A stretch of DNA of 15,000 nt from Symbiodinium natans (GCA_905221605.1 CAJNDS010002114.1:189132-204131), one strand, 5' to 3'; positions 12,725-15,000 are shown, counted from the first letter of the stretch. A program made the numbers and translations. Notes: generated by a model from the letters alone, not told the origin.

Positions 12725-15000
12725 ACAACCCCAACTCGCTGAATAAAGGCCTCACCCTAAACCCTAAACCCTAAACCCTAAACCCTAAACCCTAAACCCT
12801 AAACCCTAAACCGTCTGAAAACCCTAAGCCCCAATAAGCCCTAAACATCCCGAGAGCCCTTCATCCAAAGCCATCCCCCACAAAACACCAAACTCTAAGA
12901 AACCAAAGGCGAATGTCCCCCAAACCCTAAACCCTGAACCCAAAACCCTAAACCCTGAACCCTACGCCCTAAGCCCTAAACCCTAAACCCTGAACCCAAA
13001 ACCCTAAACCCTGAACCCTAAACCCTGCCCATAAACCACGAAGCCGGGCGTCCATCGCCAGCTTGGGCGGGTTCAGAAAGCAAAGCACCAGGCCACCCAG
13101 CCTTGATTTCTGGAAGTTCAAAAGGTTTAGGGTTTAGGGTTTTAGGGGTTTAGGGGTTTAGGGGTTTTAGGGGTTTTAGGGGTTTTAGGGGCTTTAGGGG
13201 TTTAGGGGCTTTAGGGGTTTAGGGGTTTAGGGTTTAGGGTTTAGGGGTTTAGGGGTTTTAGGGGTTTAGGGGTTTTGGGGTTTTAGGGGTTTTAGGGGTT
13301 TTAGGGGCTTTAGGGGCTTTAGGGGCTTTAGGTGTTTTAGGGGTTTAGGGGTTTTAGGGGTTTAGGGGCTTTAGGGGTTTTAGGGGTTTTAGGGGCTTGA
13401 GGGGTTTTAGGGGGTTTAGGGGTTTTAGGGGGTTTAGAGGTTTTAGGGGGTTTAGAGGTTTTAGTGGTTTAGGTTAGGGCTTAGGGTTTCGGGCTTAGGA
13501 CCTTGGGTCTAAGCAGCCCCTGAAAGTGTTGCGCGCCCCCGTCTTCCATGGACATGGACATCAAGCCGCTGATGTGTCCGGCAGCCCGCCACGGAATATG
13601 GTGGTTTCCGAAATTGGGGGTACCTTATTGGGGTACCTCATTGGGGTACCTTCTTGGGGTCCTGTTAACCAGGGAATCCGACTACTTGGGGTCTATTTTA
13701 GGCCCGCCTATTCTCGTAAGCCCACATATCTCAAGATGCGACAATGTTGATTGAAACCCCTAAGAAGCCCTCCGTGCTCAGAACCTACTCTCCCAAATCC
13801 CCTAACCCTAAACCCTAAACCCTAAACCCTAAACCCTAAACCCTAACAAACTAACCTCCCGGGGCTCCGGGCACAGGCGTCTGGCCCAGCAGGGGCTCGA
13901 AGCGGATGGCGATCTCACCCCGCACTTGAAGGCGGTGGATGCCGACCTTGCGATTTTGGGGGTAGGGTTTAGGGTATAGGGTTTCGGGTTTCGGGTTTAG
14001 GGTTTAGGGTCTAGGGGTATAGGGTATAGGGCTTAGGGTTTAGGGTTTGGGGTTTGGGGTTTAGGGTTTGGGGTTTGGGGTTTGGGGTTTGGGGTTTGGG
14101 GTTGGGGGTTGGGGGTTGGGGGTTTGGGTTTGGGGGTTTGGGGTTTGGGGTTTGAGTTTGGGGTTTGGGGTTTGGGGTTTCAGGGTGTCAGGGTGTCAGG
14201 GTTTCAGGGTTTCAGGGTTTCAGGGTTTCAGGGTTTCAGGGTTTCGGGGATTCGGGGTTTCGGGGTTTAGGGGCTTAGGGTTTTGGGTTTAGGCTTCAGA
14301 GCTTAGGTTTGTTTTAGGTTTTAGGGCTTCACTTTTGGCTTCACATTCGGGTTTAGGTTTAGGGTCTTATGGGGGTTGCCGGATTTGGCATTTACGTCGC
14401 AGAGTAAGTCCAAATTCCCCTAACCCCGAAACCCGAAACCCTGAACTCCTTGTGCCCGGAGTTCTCGAAACAAGGAGAATAAGAAGGGGTCGGCCTAAAC
14501 CTAAACATTCTACGAGTACACAGAAACAAGGAGTCTAAACCCTAAACACTAAACCCTAAACCCTAAACCCTAAACCCGAAACCTGCCTTCATCTTCATGA
14601 CCGAAAGCTCGATCTCGGACTCGGAATCCAAGCGAACGCCCAGCCGAATTTCGGACCTCTGGGCTTCTTAGCGTTCAGCTAGGGTTTAGGGTCTAGGGTC
14701 TAGGGTTTAGAGTGTAGGTTTAGGGTTTAGGGTTTAGGGTTTAGGGTTTAGGGTTTAGGGTTTAGGGTTTAGGGGTTAGGGGTTAGGGTTTAGGGCTTTG
14801 CGTTTCGGGTTCGGGGTTCAGGGTTGCGAGCTTCTGGCCGTCCAGTGTCTAAAGTGAGCGAGGAGGCTGTCATCCGTCGAGCAGTGCTCGACGACGGCGA
14901 AGCGTTGCTCCATGCGGCATTTGTAGGTGGCATACTCGCCGAGGGAGACGACGAGATCCGCATGGCGGCTGTGGGCGCGCTGCTCCGCCAGTGCCAGAGG
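391..15000 (-). CDS. Multi-exon SMP-C2 domain gene (E-Syt/tricalbin-like), 5' partial
   Basis: Joined minus-strand exons (listed separately) give 500 codons and a stop with no internal stop. Approximate domains in the joined protein are: SMP up to residue 165, linker 166-186, C2A 187-322, C2B-like 335-425 and a tail to 500. SMP-C2 proteins of the E-Syt/tricalbin/plant SYT family tether the ER to the plasma membrane and shuttle glycerolipids through the SMP cavity; this role is inferred from the family. Membrane anchors in that family are N-terminal and would lie beyond 15000. The first C2 has SNPYV where calcium-binding C2 domains have SDPYV, and only one acid in the third loop, so calcium binding is doubtful. 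Third codon positions are mostly G or C. Exons are 35-173 nt and introns about 170-1730 nt. A weaker alternative is two adjacent genes, split near 5 kb. Confidence 0.75.
600..735. repeat. CTGGCC-rich imperfect minisatellite
   Basis: Repeated C-C/T-TGGCC words with C-runs extend over about 135 bp. It lies in the intron between exons 20 and 21 and generates Pro/Gly-rich open frames on both strands that I regard as spurious. Confidence 0.7.
914..955 (-). CDS. Exon 20: C-terminal region (42 nt)
   Basis: It encodes FRNKLESFVRCEEQ, a charged, helix-like segment. The acceptor is GGTTAG|G and the donor a GC site (CA|GCTTTG). A GTGAGG donor inside the exon would shorten it. Support is phase and codon bias only. 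Confidence 0.4.
989..1079 (-). repeat. CCCTAAA array
   Basis: About 12 units, mostly perfect, with a few CCCTAAG and CCCTGAA. It ends at the low side of exon 19. Confidence 0.9.
1088..1159 (-). CDS. Exon 19: C-terminal region
   Basis: It encodes FVDRGLSRRVWGLEKQPLLN then LRGQ, with nearly all codons ending in G or C. The acceptor is GAGACAG|G. The donor GC site CA|GCGCTG fits the next phase, with a GT at 1076/1077 as alternative. No domain was recognised. A second frame is open here but gives a Ser/Ala/Pro-rich, less protein-like product. Confidence 0.5.
1201..1538. repeat. Intron block: TTTAGGG (1201-1293), unique spacer, CCCTAAA (1490-1538)
   Basis: Two oppositely oriented telomeric blocks flank about 195 bp of non-coding spacer in which I found no exon. 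Confidence 0.8.
1641..1850. mobile_element. Inverted-repeat element, family A, split by a telomeric array
   Basis: The left end TGGGATGTGCCCCCC (1641-1655) is followed by 115 bp of TTTAGGG-type repeat (1656-1770), then TAACAGTCCT resumes the element. The right end runs from AGGACTGATAGTATTCGGGG (1821-1840) through GACCATCCCA. The related copy at 9081-9178 has only TTATAC where the array sits. No coding capacity, so MITE-like. Confidence 0.7.
1930..2026 (-). repeat. CCCTAAA array below exon 18
   Basis: Nine near-perfect units (to 1995) are followed by degenerate spacer. It forms the donor-proximal part of the intron after exon 18. Confidence 0.85.
2046..2080 (-). CDS. Exon 18: C2B-like final strand (candidate)
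   Basis: It encodes VLASKDVELKQP, compatible with the last part of a C2 domain. The acceptor is CCCGAG|G. The donor CC|GCTTCC was chosen for phase; a GT site at 2026/2027 would add PLPSLWG but then clashes with the next exon's frame. Confidence 0.5.
2125..2488. repeat. Telomeric blocks: CCCTAAA (2125-2188), TTTAGGG (2208-2245 and 2319-2488)
   Basis: The longest block is 16 or so perfect TTTAGGG units followed by TTTCAGGG and TTTGGGG variants. A unique island at 2246-2318 has open frames but no confident exon. Confidence 0.88.
2503..2578 (-). CDS. Exon 17: C2B-like strands 3-6
   Basis: It encodes LHLLVKKEDLSTHSLELE then IINRKRE. S-L-E-L-E-I-I-N resembles the C2 strand L-x-hydrophobic-x-V-x-D, with N for D. 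Nearly every codon ends in G or C. The acceptor is CTGAG|G and the donor a GC site (GAG|GCACAC), phase 0. The intron before it (2579-4311) is the longest in the model, so a missed in-frame exon there is possible. Confidence 0.72.
2579..2920. other. AT-richer intronic island, no gene supported
   Basis: This unusual 340-bp stretch has little telomeric repeat. It contains ATTAAGGG...CCCTTAAT inverted words around 2695-2740 and ACGTAGG-AA-CCTACGT (hairpin) near 2753-2768. A 40-codon minus frame (2791-2911) is open, but its codon use differs from the exons. Confidence 0.5.
2981..3292. other. Unique intronic island with a 28-bp tandem duplication
   Basis: CAATTGCCAGAAGCAAC begins two adjacent copies at 3153-3180 and 3181-3209. 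The + strand is open for 79 codons (2981-3220), but no homology, codon bias or splice partners support a gene. Confidence 0.55.
3293..3418 (+). repeat. TTTAGGG array
   Basis: About 17 consecutive units, nearly all perfect, running into an inverted-repeat element. Confidence 0.93.
3415..3478. repeat. Short inverted-repeat element
   Basis: TAGTGGTTGTCCCCA (3415-3429) matches the reverse complement of TGGGGACTAGCACCACTA (3461-3478) with one 3-nt gap. It starts inside the last telomeric unit. It could be a tiny foldback element. Confidence 0.5.
3540..4275. repeat. Alternating degenerate telomeric blocks
   Basis: TTTAGGG-like at 3540-3630, CCCTAAA at 3717-3774, TTTAGGG/TTTTGGG at 3916-4015 and CCCTAAA at 4190-4275. 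Between them are unique spacers. One spacer holds a perfect 10-bp stem (3877-3886 with 3898-3907, CCGGCTTGCT). TGGGATGACCCCCC at 4052-4065 resembles a lone family A end. Confidence 0.75.
4312..4364 (-). CDS. Exon 16: C2B-like second strand
   Basis: It encodes DFPHPLGFVARCGSSEKT; HPLGFVARCG takes the place of the C2 PYV strand and loop. GC-ending codons predominate. The acceptor is TGAGAAAG|G and the donor a GT site (AC|GTCGCC), phase 2. CCCTAAA is on the low side and TTTAGGG on the high side. Confidence 0.65.
4408..4690 (+). repeat. TTTAGGG array with TTTGGGG and TTTTAGGG variants
   Basis: About 280 bp, perfect in the middle and drifting outward, on the acceptor side of exon 16. The rest of this intron up to exon 15 (4691-4910) has unique spacer and a short CCCTAAA block at 4838-4882. 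Confidence 0.88.
4911..4952 (-). CDS. Exon 15: C2B-like loop (42 nt)
   Basis: It encodes VDEMYIPQAGVAVQ. A GT donor (GTGCAG|GTTAGC) follows directly. The acceptor is GTGGAG|G, or five nt earlier at CCGCAG|T. Phase 0 at both ends fits exons 14 and 16. This is the weakest-matching part of the domain, and the call rests on frame, flanking splice signals and island position. Confidence 0.6.
4972..5110 (+). repeat. TTTAGGG block grading into a GGCTTTAGA minisatellite
   Basis: GGCTTTAGA and GGCCTTAG(A/G) words repeat over about 90 bp, apparently derived from the telomeric unit. They produce an Ala/Leu/Gly-rich + frame (5011-5199) that I regard as spurious. Confidence 0.7.
5196..5360. repeat. Back-to-back CCCTAAA / TTTAGGG junction
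   Basis: Degenerate then perfect CCCTAAA units switch directly to perfect TTTAGGG units at about 5321/5322 (AAACCC|GGTTTAGGG). The order is opposite to that produced by end-to-end telomere fusion. Confidence 0.88.
5408..5655 (-). repeat. Degenerate CCCTAAA array with AAACTTACA variant
   Basis: Divergent units, including a local subfamily of AAACTTACA words at 5545-5615. It lies on the donor side of exon 14. Confidence 0.82.
5682..5739 (-). CDS. Exon 14: inter-C2 segment and first strand of C2B-like domain
   Basis: It encodes LQPRIGLRPSCELCMLRIK. CELCMLRIK is compatible with a first C2 strand. The acceptor sits at CCCTAAAG|G, which is a telomeric unit with one G added. The donor is AAG|GCTGCC (GC). 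A GT donor 24 nt further on, adding AAAGEQLG in frame, cannot be excluded. Confidence 0.68.
5868..5940. mobile_element. Small inverted-repeat element, family C
   Basis: CCCCCTAATATTAAAC (5868-5883) and its exact reverse complement (5925-5940) enclose 41 bp with a 15-C run (5890-5904). No coding capacity, so MITE-like. No second copy was seen in the window. Confidence 0.55.
6078..6135. repeat. CA / CACT microsatellite
   Basis: CACACA passes into ACTC and CCCTCACT units within an intron. Confidence 0.85.
6270..6340 (-). repeat. CCCTAAA array at the donor of exon 13
   Basis: Nearly perfect units abut the exon. On the coding strand the first GTTTAGGG supplies the GT donor. Confidence 0.9.
6341..6407 (-). 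CDS. Exon 13: last strand of C2A
   Basis: It encodes LDEMSDEACGTLDIECELPL then GG. G-T-L-D-I-E-C fits the final C2 strand (G-x-L-x-hydrophobic). The acceptor is GCTGCAG|G. The donor is GGAGG|GTTTAGGG, so the GT is the first unit of the telomeric array itself. Its phase-2 end is completed by the next exon's opening G. Confidence 0.75.
6427..6720 (+). repeat. Longest TTTAGGG array in the window
   Basis: More than 30 consecutive units, nearly all perfect from about 6450 to 6667, then GTCTAGG and GTGTCTCGG variants. It is on the acceptor side of exon 13. From 6721 to 6940 the intron has short GGGTGTCTC/A repeats and unique spacer. Confidence 0.95.
6945..7015 (-). repeat. CCCTAAA array below exon 12
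   Basis: Units alternate CCCTAAA, CCCTACA, CCCTAAG and CCCTGCA. Confidence 0.85.
7024..7087 (-). CDS. Exon 12: C2A distal loop
   Basis: It encodes VNVAVENSGKPVELFTPVAS then Q. The position corresponds to the segment between C2 strands 7 and 8, often written as 'W-x-x-L' in C2 domains. The acceptor is CCCCGAAAG|G and the donor a GC site (CAGG|GCCTTA), phase 1. CCCTAAA lies on the low side and TTTAGGG on the high side. Confidence 0.72.
7096..7330 (+). repeat. TTTAGGG block and ATTGGGTG minisatellite
   Basis: Degenerate telomeric units (to 7215) grade into about eight 9-12-bp units built on TTGGGTG(T/C)A at 7240-7325. Confidence 0.75.
7434..7451 (-). CDS. Possible 18-nt microexon
   Basis: An AG acceptor (TTGCAAG) is followed by 18 nt that could encode RALAAS and then by GTAAGT, the only consensus-like donor of this kind I saw. 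It is phase 0 on both sides, so it could be included or skipped between exons 11 and 12 without changing the frame. It is not counted in the 500-codon model. Chance occurrence is quite possible. Confidence 0.25.
7515..7610 (-). repeat. CCCTAAA array below exon 11
   Basis: CCCAAAC variants pass into six perfect units next to the donor side of exon 11. A smaller block lies at 7357-7400. Confidence 0.88.
7649..7733 (-). CDS. Exon 11: C2A strands 5-7
   Basis: It encodes TLHLEVLDKGRFNPKHSLA then IAKPTLEPW. This fits the C2 strand before loop 3, a shortened loop 3 and the following strand. Only the D of LDKG remains where calcium-binding C2 domains carry a D-x-D cluster. The acceptor is CCGAG|G and the donor a GC site (TGG|GCTGAT), phase 0. 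Confidence 0.82.
7742..8010. repeat. CCCTAAA array (7742-7872), then TTTAGGG block (7940-8010)
   Basis: This intron reads opposite to the usual rule: CCCTAAA flanks the acceptor side of exon 11 and TTTAGGG flanks the donor side of exon 10. Confidence 0.85.
8031..8137 (-). CDS. Exon 10: C2A strands 3-4 with NPxW motif
   Basis: It encodes VRVADDEWESSCSVG followed by CNPMWLESDSHCFWYYDLRQ. NPMWLE is the conserved C2 NPxWNE motif, followed by an aromatic strand. The acceptor is GATGAG|G. The donor AC|GCCCGC is GC-type, phase 2, completed by the G of the next exon. Just inside the intron, TGCACCTTGAAG nearly repeats the beginning of the next exon. Confidence 0.82.
8156..8515. repeat. Intron with scattered telomeric blocks
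   Basis: TTTAGGG at 8156-8250 and 8314-8340, CCCTAAA-like at 8452-8490 and TTTAGGG at 8497-8517, separated by unique spacer with no supported exon. Confidence 0.75.
8590..8735. mobile_element. Inverted-repeat element, family B, copy 1
   Basis: The 30-bp ends (8590-8619 and 8706-8735) match at 27 of 30 positions; the terminal word is CTACTTGGAGGTTCATG. Length is 146 bp with no coding capacity. It lies entirely within the intron after exon 9. On the coding strand its ends read GGTCTACTTGG...CCAAGTAG|G, so it could itself provide a GT donor and an AG acceptor. Introner-like elements of this kind are known from several protists. Confidence 0.7.
8754..8812 (-). CDS. Exon 9: C2A loop 1 and second strand
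   Basis: It encodes DGHLHFLSKQQSNPYVRVPR (first residue split with the previous exon). SNPYVRV corresponds to the C2 signature SDPYVKV, with N in place of the calcium-ligand D. The acceptor is GCTAG|A, the only one in the model not followed by G. The donor CGG|GCGCAC was chosen because the join to VRVADDEWESS gives normal C2 spacing. An inverted-repeat element begins 18 bases after this donor. Confidence 0.78.
8829..9078 (+). repeat. TTTAGGG blocks with unique spacer
   Basis: TTTAGGG at 8829-8886 follows exon 9's acceptor side; further degenerate units at 9030-9078 lead to the family A element. The spacer 8887-9029 shows nothing recognisable. Confidence 0.8.
9081..9178. mobile_element. Inverted-repeat element, family A, uninterrupted copy
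   Basis: TGGGATGTTCCCCCTTATAC then TAACAGTCC at the left mirrors GGACTGTTAGTATAAGGGGG then GACATCCCA at the right. Length is 98 bp. GCTTAGGGT occurs on both sides (9072-9080, 9180-9188), which may be a target-site duplication within telomeric repeat or just repeat similarity. MITE-like and non-coding. Confidence 0.75.
9233..9279 (-). CDS. Exon 8: first strand of C2A
   Basis: It encodes LGIIRVRVKSASGLP, a textbook first C2 strand and entry to loop 1 (G-x-hydrophobic-R-V-x-V-x-x-A-x-x-L). The acceptor is CCTAAG|G and the donor a GC site (CCAG|GCTCGT), phase 1. An inverted-repeat element lies just downstream in the intron. Confidence 0.82.
9338..9402 (+). repeat. TTTAGGG array with TTCAGGG variant
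   Basis: Two or three TTTAGGG units then six consecutive TTCAGGG units, so the variant has spread locally. The remainder to exon 7 (9403-9629) is unique spacer. Confidence 0.85.
9630..9664 (-). CDS. Exon 7: SMP-C2 linker microexon (35 nt)
   Basis: It encodes GVDRALLRSPRP. Related SMP-C2 proteins have a similar A-x-L-R-x-P-x-P stretch just before the first C2 strand. The acceptor is GGAAG|G and the donor a GT site (CC|GTGACT). The phase-2 end is completed by the single G that opens the next exon. It is too short to trust alone; position, phase and the motif support it. Confidence 0.65.
9686..10100 (+). repeat. Degenerate TTTAGGGG/CTTAGGG block and unique spacer
   Basis: Repeats run to about 9860 (TTTAGGG(G) and CTTAGGGG words). 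A 12-G run lies at 9914-9925, and TGTGCTTG/CAAGCACA forms an 8-bp stem (10048-10055 with 10068-10075). The + open frame 9875-10108 has no supporting evidence. Confidence 0.65.
10110..10536 (-). repeat. CCCTAAA/CCCTTAAA/CCCTAAAA array
   Basis: A 425-bp array in which 8-mers CCCTTAAA, CCCTTGAA and CCCTAAAA form local runs before perfect CCCTAAA units reach exon 6's donor side. Confidence 0.92.
10544..10609 (-). CDS. Exon 6: end of SMP domain and start of linker
   Basis: It encodes ALVMPNVISIPIGSEEPPP then QQG. The hydrophobic-L-V-x-P-N-x-I motif is the typical last element of SMP domains, followed here by an acidic, proline-rich linker. The acceptor is GGGAG|G. A GT donor (GGG|GTGATG) lies just before a telomeric array that reads TTTAGGG on the coding strand. 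Confidence 0.83.
10620..10685 (+). repeat. TTTAGGG array above exon 6
   Basis: Eight or nine units including GTGCAGGG variants. Confidence 0.88.
10722..10839. mobile_element. Inverted-repeat element, family B, copy 2 (diverged)
   Basis: ATACTTGGAGGTCCATGGG and the reverse complement of CCCATGACCCTCCGAGTAG match at 15 of 19 positions; these ends share TACTTGGAGGTYCATG with copy 1. A further CCTCCAAGTAG at 10898-10908 may be a second, outer end. It lies in the intron after exon 5. Confidence 0.55.
11003..11180 (-). repeat. GAATTC-containing minisatellite
   Basis: Seven GAATTC words occur within 155 bp in units resembling CCCTGAATTCCTGAA(A/G). The unit looks like a telomeric CCCTGAA fused to GAATTCCT. 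An open minus frame through it (10927-11193, Gly/Phe-rich) is a repeat artefact. Confidence 0.8.
11186..11400. repeat. CCCTAAA remnant (11186-11232), then TTTTGGGG-type block (11285-11400)
   Basis: The second block consists of GGGGTTTT and GGGGGTTT words with occasional TTTAGGGG, an Oxytricha-like variant probably derived from TTTAGGG by local drift. Confidence 0.82.
11468..11578 (+). repeat. TTTAGGG array, nearly perfect
   Basis: About 14 consecutive units. The following 11579-11690 spacer has near-mirror words GCACGTACTTCCTGC and GCAGGAGTGCACAAAGTAC. Confidence 0.93.
11755..12157 (+). repeat. TTTAGGG arrays (11755-11865 and 11938-12157)
   Basis: A degenerate first part (TTTAAGG, GGGCTAG) is separated by an 11866-11937 island from a second part with CTTAGGG units and then about 18 near-perfect ones. 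It reaches to within 26 nt of exon 5. No exon was identified in the island. Confidence 0.9.
12183..12266 (-). CDS. Exon 5: SMP domain, amphipathic C-terminal helix
   Basis: It encodes EYKFLASLVGNTTLEP then TVKSAIDRALAK, fitting the helix that closes SMP domains. The codon after AAG-GCC would be TGA, so read alone this looks like a last exon. However, a GC donor at GCGAAG|GCCTGA joins it to ALVMPNVISIPI, restoring the classic SMP ending. The acceptor CCAG|GAG directly abuts a telomeric array, which reads CCCTAAACC on the coding strand. It is flanked by TTTAGGG (+) on both sides, unlike most exons. Confidence 0.82.
12270..12552. repeat. TTTAGGG array (12270-12340), degenerate spacer, CCCTAAA (12517-12552)
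   Basis: Telomeric blocks facing each other within the intron between exons 4 and 5. Confidence 0.82.
12556..12588. repeat. (AT)n(AC)n microsatellite
   Basis: TATATATA passes directly into ACACACAC. Just beyond is a perfect 14-bp palindrome GGTTCTATAGAACC (12612-12625). Confidence 0.9.
12695..12724. repeat. Poly-C run of 30
   Basis: An uninterrupted run of 30 C. Its length may be uncertain in the assembly. Confidence 0.92.
12753..13027 (-). repeat. CCCTAAA arrays (12753-12835 and 12920-13027)
   Basis: The first is nearly perfect. The second has a higher-order pattern of CCCTAAACCCTGAACCCAAAA repeated at about 12925-13010. It leads to exon 4's donor side. Confidence 0.9.
13050..13101 (-). 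CDS. Exon 4: SMP domain, strand after the PLL motif
   Basis: It encodes LGGLVLCFLNPPKLAMD, aligning residue for residue with the family segment in which a G-A/G-hydrophobic strand leads to F-L-x-K/P-P and a further strand. The acceptor is ATCAAG|G. The donor is uncertain: GAC|GCCCGG (used here) gives family-like spacing to the next exon. A GT site at 13036/13037 and a GC site further on are alternatives. Confidence 0.8.
13124..13490 (+). repeat. TTTTAGGGG-type variant array
   Basis: About 40 units of 8-9 bp alternate TTTAGGGG, TTTTAGGGG and CTTTAGGGG, starting with two normal TTTAGGG units right above exon 4. It is the largest homogenised variant in the window. Confidence 0.92.
13614..13674 (+). 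repeat. TTGGGGTACCT(C/T) short tandem repeat
   Basis: Three to four units of about 13 bp, each with GGTACC, then TTCTTGGGGTCC. They lie within a 13500-13760 unique intronic island where two overlapping + frames are open; neither has splice partners or domain support. Confidence 0.75.
13801..13850 (-). repeat. CCCTAAA array below exon 3
   Basis: Six near-perfect units followed by CCCTAACAAACTAAC at the alternative GT donor. Confidence 0.9.
13873..13946 (-). CDS. Exon 3: SMP domain core
   Basis: It encodes VGIHRLQVRGEIAIRFEPLL then GQTPV. The run of strand, G, strand, then a PLL/PLI motif and a P is one of the most recognisable parts of SMP domains. The acceptor is CGCAAG|G. The donor was placed at CCTGT|GCCCGG because this gives correct frame and family length. 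A GT donor at GGAG|GTTAGT (exon end 13856) is the main alternative, but it joins the next exon out of frame. Confidence 0.82.
13960..14300 (+). repeat. TTTAGGG/TTTGGGG/TTTCAGGG array
   Basis: Three successive subarrays: mixed TTTAGGG, then about 20 TTTGGGG or GTTGGGG units, then about eight TTTCAGGG/GTGTCAGGG units. The + open frames at 14068-14292 are repeat artefacts (Gly/Phe/Val/Trp). Confidence 0.92.
14536..14580 (-). repeat. CCCTAAA array below exon 2
   Basis: Five or six units ending CCCGAAACCTGC at the donor of exon 2. A degenerate block lies at 14411-14445; GAAACAAGGAG occurs twice between (14467 and 14523). Confidence 0.88.
14587..14656 (-). CDS. Exon 2: SMP domain central strands
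   Basis: It encodes SEIRLGVRLDSESEIELSV followed by MKMK. This matches the SMP pattern of an alternating hydrophobic strand, a short acidic turn and another strand. The acceptor is GAG|G. The donor AAG|GCAGGT is a GC site that gives exact length agreement with the family once joined to VGIHRLQVRGEI. The exon is flanked on the low side by CCCTAAA repeats and on the high side by TTTAGGG repeats. Confidence 0.75.
14681..14820 (+). repeat. TTTAGGG array between exons 1 and 2
   Basis: About 17 units with GTCTAGG and GGGTTAG variants. It fills almost the whole 171-bp intron between exons 1 and 2. Confidence 0.92.
14828..15000 (-). CDS. Exon 1 of the visible gene; candidate N-terminal half of SMP (partial)
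   Basis: The frame reading PLALAEQRAHSRHADLVVSL at the window edge stays open to a GC donor (TC|GCAACC) in phase 2, which fits the next exon. Its end, FRHWTARSS, leads into SEIRLGVRL in the manner of the SMP strand before the central sheet. A second minus frame and one plus-strand frame are also open here. About 46 of 59 codons in the chosen frame end in G or C, the best of the alternatives. The exon probably continues beyond 15000. SMP identity is inferred mostly from position; the sequence alone is not diagnostic. Confidence 0.5.

Noticed and set aside
13526-13754. Overlapping + strand open frames of 74 and 68 codons
   Set aside because: Both pass through a short tandem repeat, lie opposite an intron of the SMP gene, and neither shows third-position bias or a recognisable domain.
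14068-14292. Gly/Phe/Val/Trp-rich + strand open frames
   Set aside because: Direct translation of TTTGGGG and TTTCAGGG repeats, whose 7-bp period cycles all frames without stops.
162-14820. CRISPR array or bacterial direct repeats
   Set aside because: The repeat unit is 7 bp and contiguous, spacers are irregular, and exons with introns indicate a eukaryote.

Overview
This looks like nuclear DNA of a dinoflagellate, possibly Symbiodiniaceae-like. Three things point there. Plant-type telomeric repeats (TTTAGGG/CCCTAAA) are scattered throughout. Coding bits are very short and GC-rich at third codon positions. The inferred introns mostly begin with GC rather than GT and end at AG followed by G, a splice-site usage known from dinoflagellates. 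A chromerid or perkinsid is a less likely alternative. No bacterial gene, rRNA, tRNA or CRISPR array was seen.

The main result is one minus-strand gene running through almost the whole window, from beyond position 15000 down to a stop codon at 391-393. I found it by reverse-complementing the short non-repetitive islands between the telomeric arrays and translating them. The islands chain into one open reading frame: 21 exons of 35-173 nt, about 1.5 kb of coding sequence, 500 codons plus stop. The chain resembles a membrane-contact-site lipid-transfer protein of the extended-synaptotagmin/tricalbin type. It contains most of an SMP domain (14.9 to 10.5 kb), a short linker, a C2 domain (9.3 to 6.3 kb), a second diverged C2-like domain (5.7 to 2.0 kb) and a C-terminal tail (1.2 to 0.4 kb). 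The 5' end lies outside the window. Central exons are well supported by family alignment and compatible phases. The first and the last three are weaker.

The remaining 90% is intronic or 3'-flanking. It is built of perfect and degenerate telomeric-repeat blocks in both orientations, homogenised variants (TTTTAGGGG, TTTGGGG, TTCAGGG, CCCTTAAA, CCTGAATTC), microsatellites, and several short elements with terminal inverted repeats. On the + strand, exon islands tend to be bounded as CCCTAAA-[exon]-TTTAGGG. This is the arrangement of a telomere-capped fragment, and it also means that many introns have telomeric inverted repeats at their ends. One inverted-repeat element has a 115-bp telomeric array sitting inside its terminal repeat, while a related copy 7.4 kb away is uninterrupted, which suggests that arrays can be gained at internal sites.

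All exon boundaries were called by eye. Donor sites were chosen to keep the frame and the domain alignment, so RNA evidence would be decisive.
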